From positions 620,984-684,983 of the forward strand of contig NZ_LMIU01000001.1 of NCBI RefSeq assembly GCF_001428845.1: a stretch of DNA of 64,000 nt, given 5' to 3'. Origin of the DNA: Achromobacter sp. Root83 (lineage in GTDB: Bacteria; Pseudomonadota; Gammaproteobacteria; Burkholderiales; Burkholderiaceae_B). The notes under the pieces are model-generated. The model was given only the letters and a program-made list of their open reading frames with translations, was not told the DNA's origin and did no database searches. The stretch's first letter is position 1; every line of letters begins with the position of its first letter. Both the position numbers and the translations under genes were made by a program. Positions 62,669-64,000 of this stretch are shown in pieces.

Positions 62669-63208
62669 TTACTCGTGATCGACTTGTATGGCTTCCAGAA
62701 AACGCGACACCATGTTGTAGGCGGCGATGGTCGCCGTGATCTCCACGATCTCTTTCTCGTCGAATGATGCTCGCAGCGACGCGAAGGTTGCCTCGTTGAC
62801 CCGGATGTCGCGCGTCATCGCATCGCAGTACGCAATGGCCGCTTGCGCCTTGTCATCCAGCGCGCCCCGGTCTCCCGATTTCAGGGCCGCCACCTGTTGC
62901 TCGGTGCAACCTTCCTTCAGCGCGATGGGCAGATGCTGCTCGAACTCGTAGTCGGCCTGGTTCAACACCGCTACCCGCAGGATAAGCATCTCTCGTATCC
63001 GGGCAGACAGGCCGCTCTTTTGGCGGATGGCTGTCAGATAGTTCAGCCAGCCCTCGGCGACGGGCGGACTGTTCAGCAGCATCCGGTACAGATTCGGCAG
63101 ACTGGCGCGCTCGTGCTGTATGCGCTGGACCAGTTCCCGGGTTTCTGGCTTGGTGACATCCGCATAGGAGATTCTCGCCGTCGTGGGTTCCCTTTGTCTC
63201 AATCGCAC
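62669..63208 (-). CDS. Carboxymuconolactone decarboxylase-family protein
   Basis: About 179 residues. CMD/AhpD-like helical protein: RMLLNSPPVAEGWLNYLTAI, REMLILRVAVLNQADYEFEQ, LKEGCTEQQVAALKSG and MVSRFLEAIQ. The AhpD CxxC pair is absent, so peroxidase activity is unlikely. No ATG is available near the family start: GTG 63208 and TTG 63202 both overlap the SDR stop, implying translational coupling. Function within the pathway unknown; such proteins occur in many aromatic and lactone catabolic operons. Confidence 0.82.
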   Translation of the reverse strand: MRLRQREPTTARISYADVTKPETRELVQRIQHERASLPNLYRMLLNSPPVAEGWLNYLTAIRQKSGLSARIREMLILRVAVLNQADYEFEQHLPIALKEGCTEQQVAALKSGDRGALDDKAQAAIAYCDAMTRDIRVNEATFASLRASFDEKEIVEITATIAAYNMVSRFLEAIQVDHE

Positions 63209-63987
63209 CGTGCGCTCATGCCGCCATCTACGACGAGCTCGGTGCCGGTTATGAACCTGGCTTCGTCCGAAGCCAGGAAGAGCACGGCGTTCGCCGTGTC
63301 GCGCCCGTCCCCTTCGAAGGGCAGGGGAATGCGTTTCCGGCGCTTTTGCAGCAAGGCCTCGATATCGCCGGCGGCCTGCTGCACAGCCAGGAAGGCATCC
63401 ACCAGCGGCGTGTGCAACTGGCCCGGCAGCACGGTGTTTATCCGCACGCCCCACTGGGCGTACTCAACCCCGGCAACCCGGCCAAACTGCATCACTCCCG
63501 CCTTGGCGGCCGCATAGCCGACCTGCGGCGCGCCCGTCCAGCGAATCGCGGACGTAGACGAGACATTCACCACCGCGCCCGCGCGCTGGCGCGCCATGAT
63601 GGGCAGCACATGCCGGCACGTGGTGAACACCGTGGTCAGGTTCAACGCCAGCTGCTTCTGCCAATCGTGCTCTGACAACGCGCCCGGTCCGCCCGCGATT
63701 GGCCCGCCGATGTTGTTGACCAGGATGTCTATCCGGCCGTGCCTTTGCAGCGTCTGCTCGACCAGTGCGGCAACTTGACTCGAATCTTGGACATCGCAGA
63801 TCTGCGTCTCGATGCGATCACGGGATTGGCCGGCACGTTCCAACGTTTCCGGCAGGGAATGCACATCCTTGTCCACCGCGACCACCATGGCGCCTTCCTG
63901 TGCCAGACGCACCGCAATCGCGCGCCCATTGCCCCATCCGGGGCCGGTGCATCCGGCGCCAAAGACCAATGCCACCTTGCCCGCCAC
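63199..63987 (-). CDS. Short-chain dehydrogenase/reductase, possibly partial at its N-terminus
   Basis: 262 residues from GTG 63987. The frame stays open to the window edge, so the true start may lie beyond 64000. Classical SDR: cofactor region VALVFGAGCTGPGWGNGRAI (the glycine motif is longer than usual), NNIGG, catalytic Ser in VNVSSTSAI, Tyr and Lys in GYAAAKAG, and the end FITGTELVVDGGMSARCD. NAD(P)-dependent oxidoreductase of unknown substrate. It overlaps the CMD-like gene and heads the operon with the Bug receptor. Confidence 0.9.
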   Translation of the reverse strand: MAGKVALVFGAGCTGPGWGNGRAIAVRLAQEGAMVVAVDKDVHSLPETLERAGQSRDRIETQICDVQDSSQVAALVEQTLQRHGRIDILVNNIGGPIAGGPGALSEHDWQKQLALNLTTVFTTCRHVLPIMARQRAGAVVNVSSTSAIRWTGAPQVGYAAAKAGVMQFGRVAGVEYAQWGVRINTVLPGQLHTPLVDAFLAVQQAAGDIEALLQKRRKRIPLPFEGDGRDTANAVLFLASDEARFITGTELVVDGGMSARCD

Positions 63988-64000
63988 CCGTCCTGTCTGG

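Overview
The window is high-GC, densely coded chromosomal DNA that reads like an Alcaligenaceae betaproteobacterium, most likely Achromobacter or a close Bordetella relative. The main reason is the repeated presence of Bug/TctC-type periplasmic binding proteins (seven intact copies and one decayed copy), usually beside LysR, GntR or MerR-type regulators and small catabolic operons. The long single-chain PurL at the left end is a typical proteobacterial housekeeping gene. No rRNA, tRNA, CRISPR array or intact insertion sequence was seen.

Layout. (1) 0.1-4.2 kb: purL with a rho-independent terminator. (2) 4.3-16.7 kb: a mosaic of organic-acid modules: a LysR gene divergent from a two-gene aconitase X plus Bug operon; two adjacent RraA-fold aldolase-like genes divergent from a LysR gene; two Bug genes; and a LysR gene divergent from a split thiamine-diphosphate decarboxylase plus aldehyde dehydrogenase. 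(3) 16.8-26.5 kb: a chemoreceptor; a Bug plus alpha/beta-hydrolase pair with divergent LysR; an M20 peptidase coupled to a DUF1415 gene and bracketed by CGGCT-type pentamer repeats; and a Bug plus BAAT-type acyl hydrolase pair. (4) 26.5-40.6 kb: miscellaneous genes: YceI, MaoC, a CadC-like/TPR regulator, a divergent MurA paralogue, GNAT, GlxA-like AraC regulator, NmrA-type reductase, cupin, nucleoside deaminase, GST, SYLF lipoprotein, DUF899 and several unknown envelope proteins. (5) 40.6-47 kb: an orphan PD-(D/E)XK nuclease-like gene in lower-GC DNA, a LysR/MDR reductase pair, a TfoX-like gene and a DUF4157 (eCIS-type HELAH) protein. (6) 47.2-53.8 kb: a five-gene hydroxy-acid or sugar-acid catabolic operon with a divergent FCD-type GntR regulator. 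(7) 53.9-58.6 kb: a visibly AT-richer island of unknown genes. It is bounded on the left by a decayed 3' fragment of the TfoX-like gene family and on the right by a decayed Bug gene whose intact relative lies 3.4 kb downstream. (8) 58.7-64 kb: MerR regulator and MFS exporter with a 19-bp-spacer promoter, a broken quinone oxidoreductase, a Bug gene, and a carboxymuconolactone-decarboxylase-like gene coupled to an SDR.

How the genes work together. Most modules follow one scheme: a periplasmic Bug protein captures a carboxylate, an unlinked TctAB-type membrane pair (none is present here) would import it, and one to four enzymes (dehydratase, aldolase, decarboxylase, dehydrogenase or hydrolase) process it under a divergently transcribed regulator. 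Several regulators have palindromic candidate operators that can be read directly. The least understood parts are the 53.9-58.6 kb island, the DUF4157 protein, the solitary nuclease-like protein and the MurA-like paralogue. No complete new multi-gene system can be demonstrated from sequence alone.
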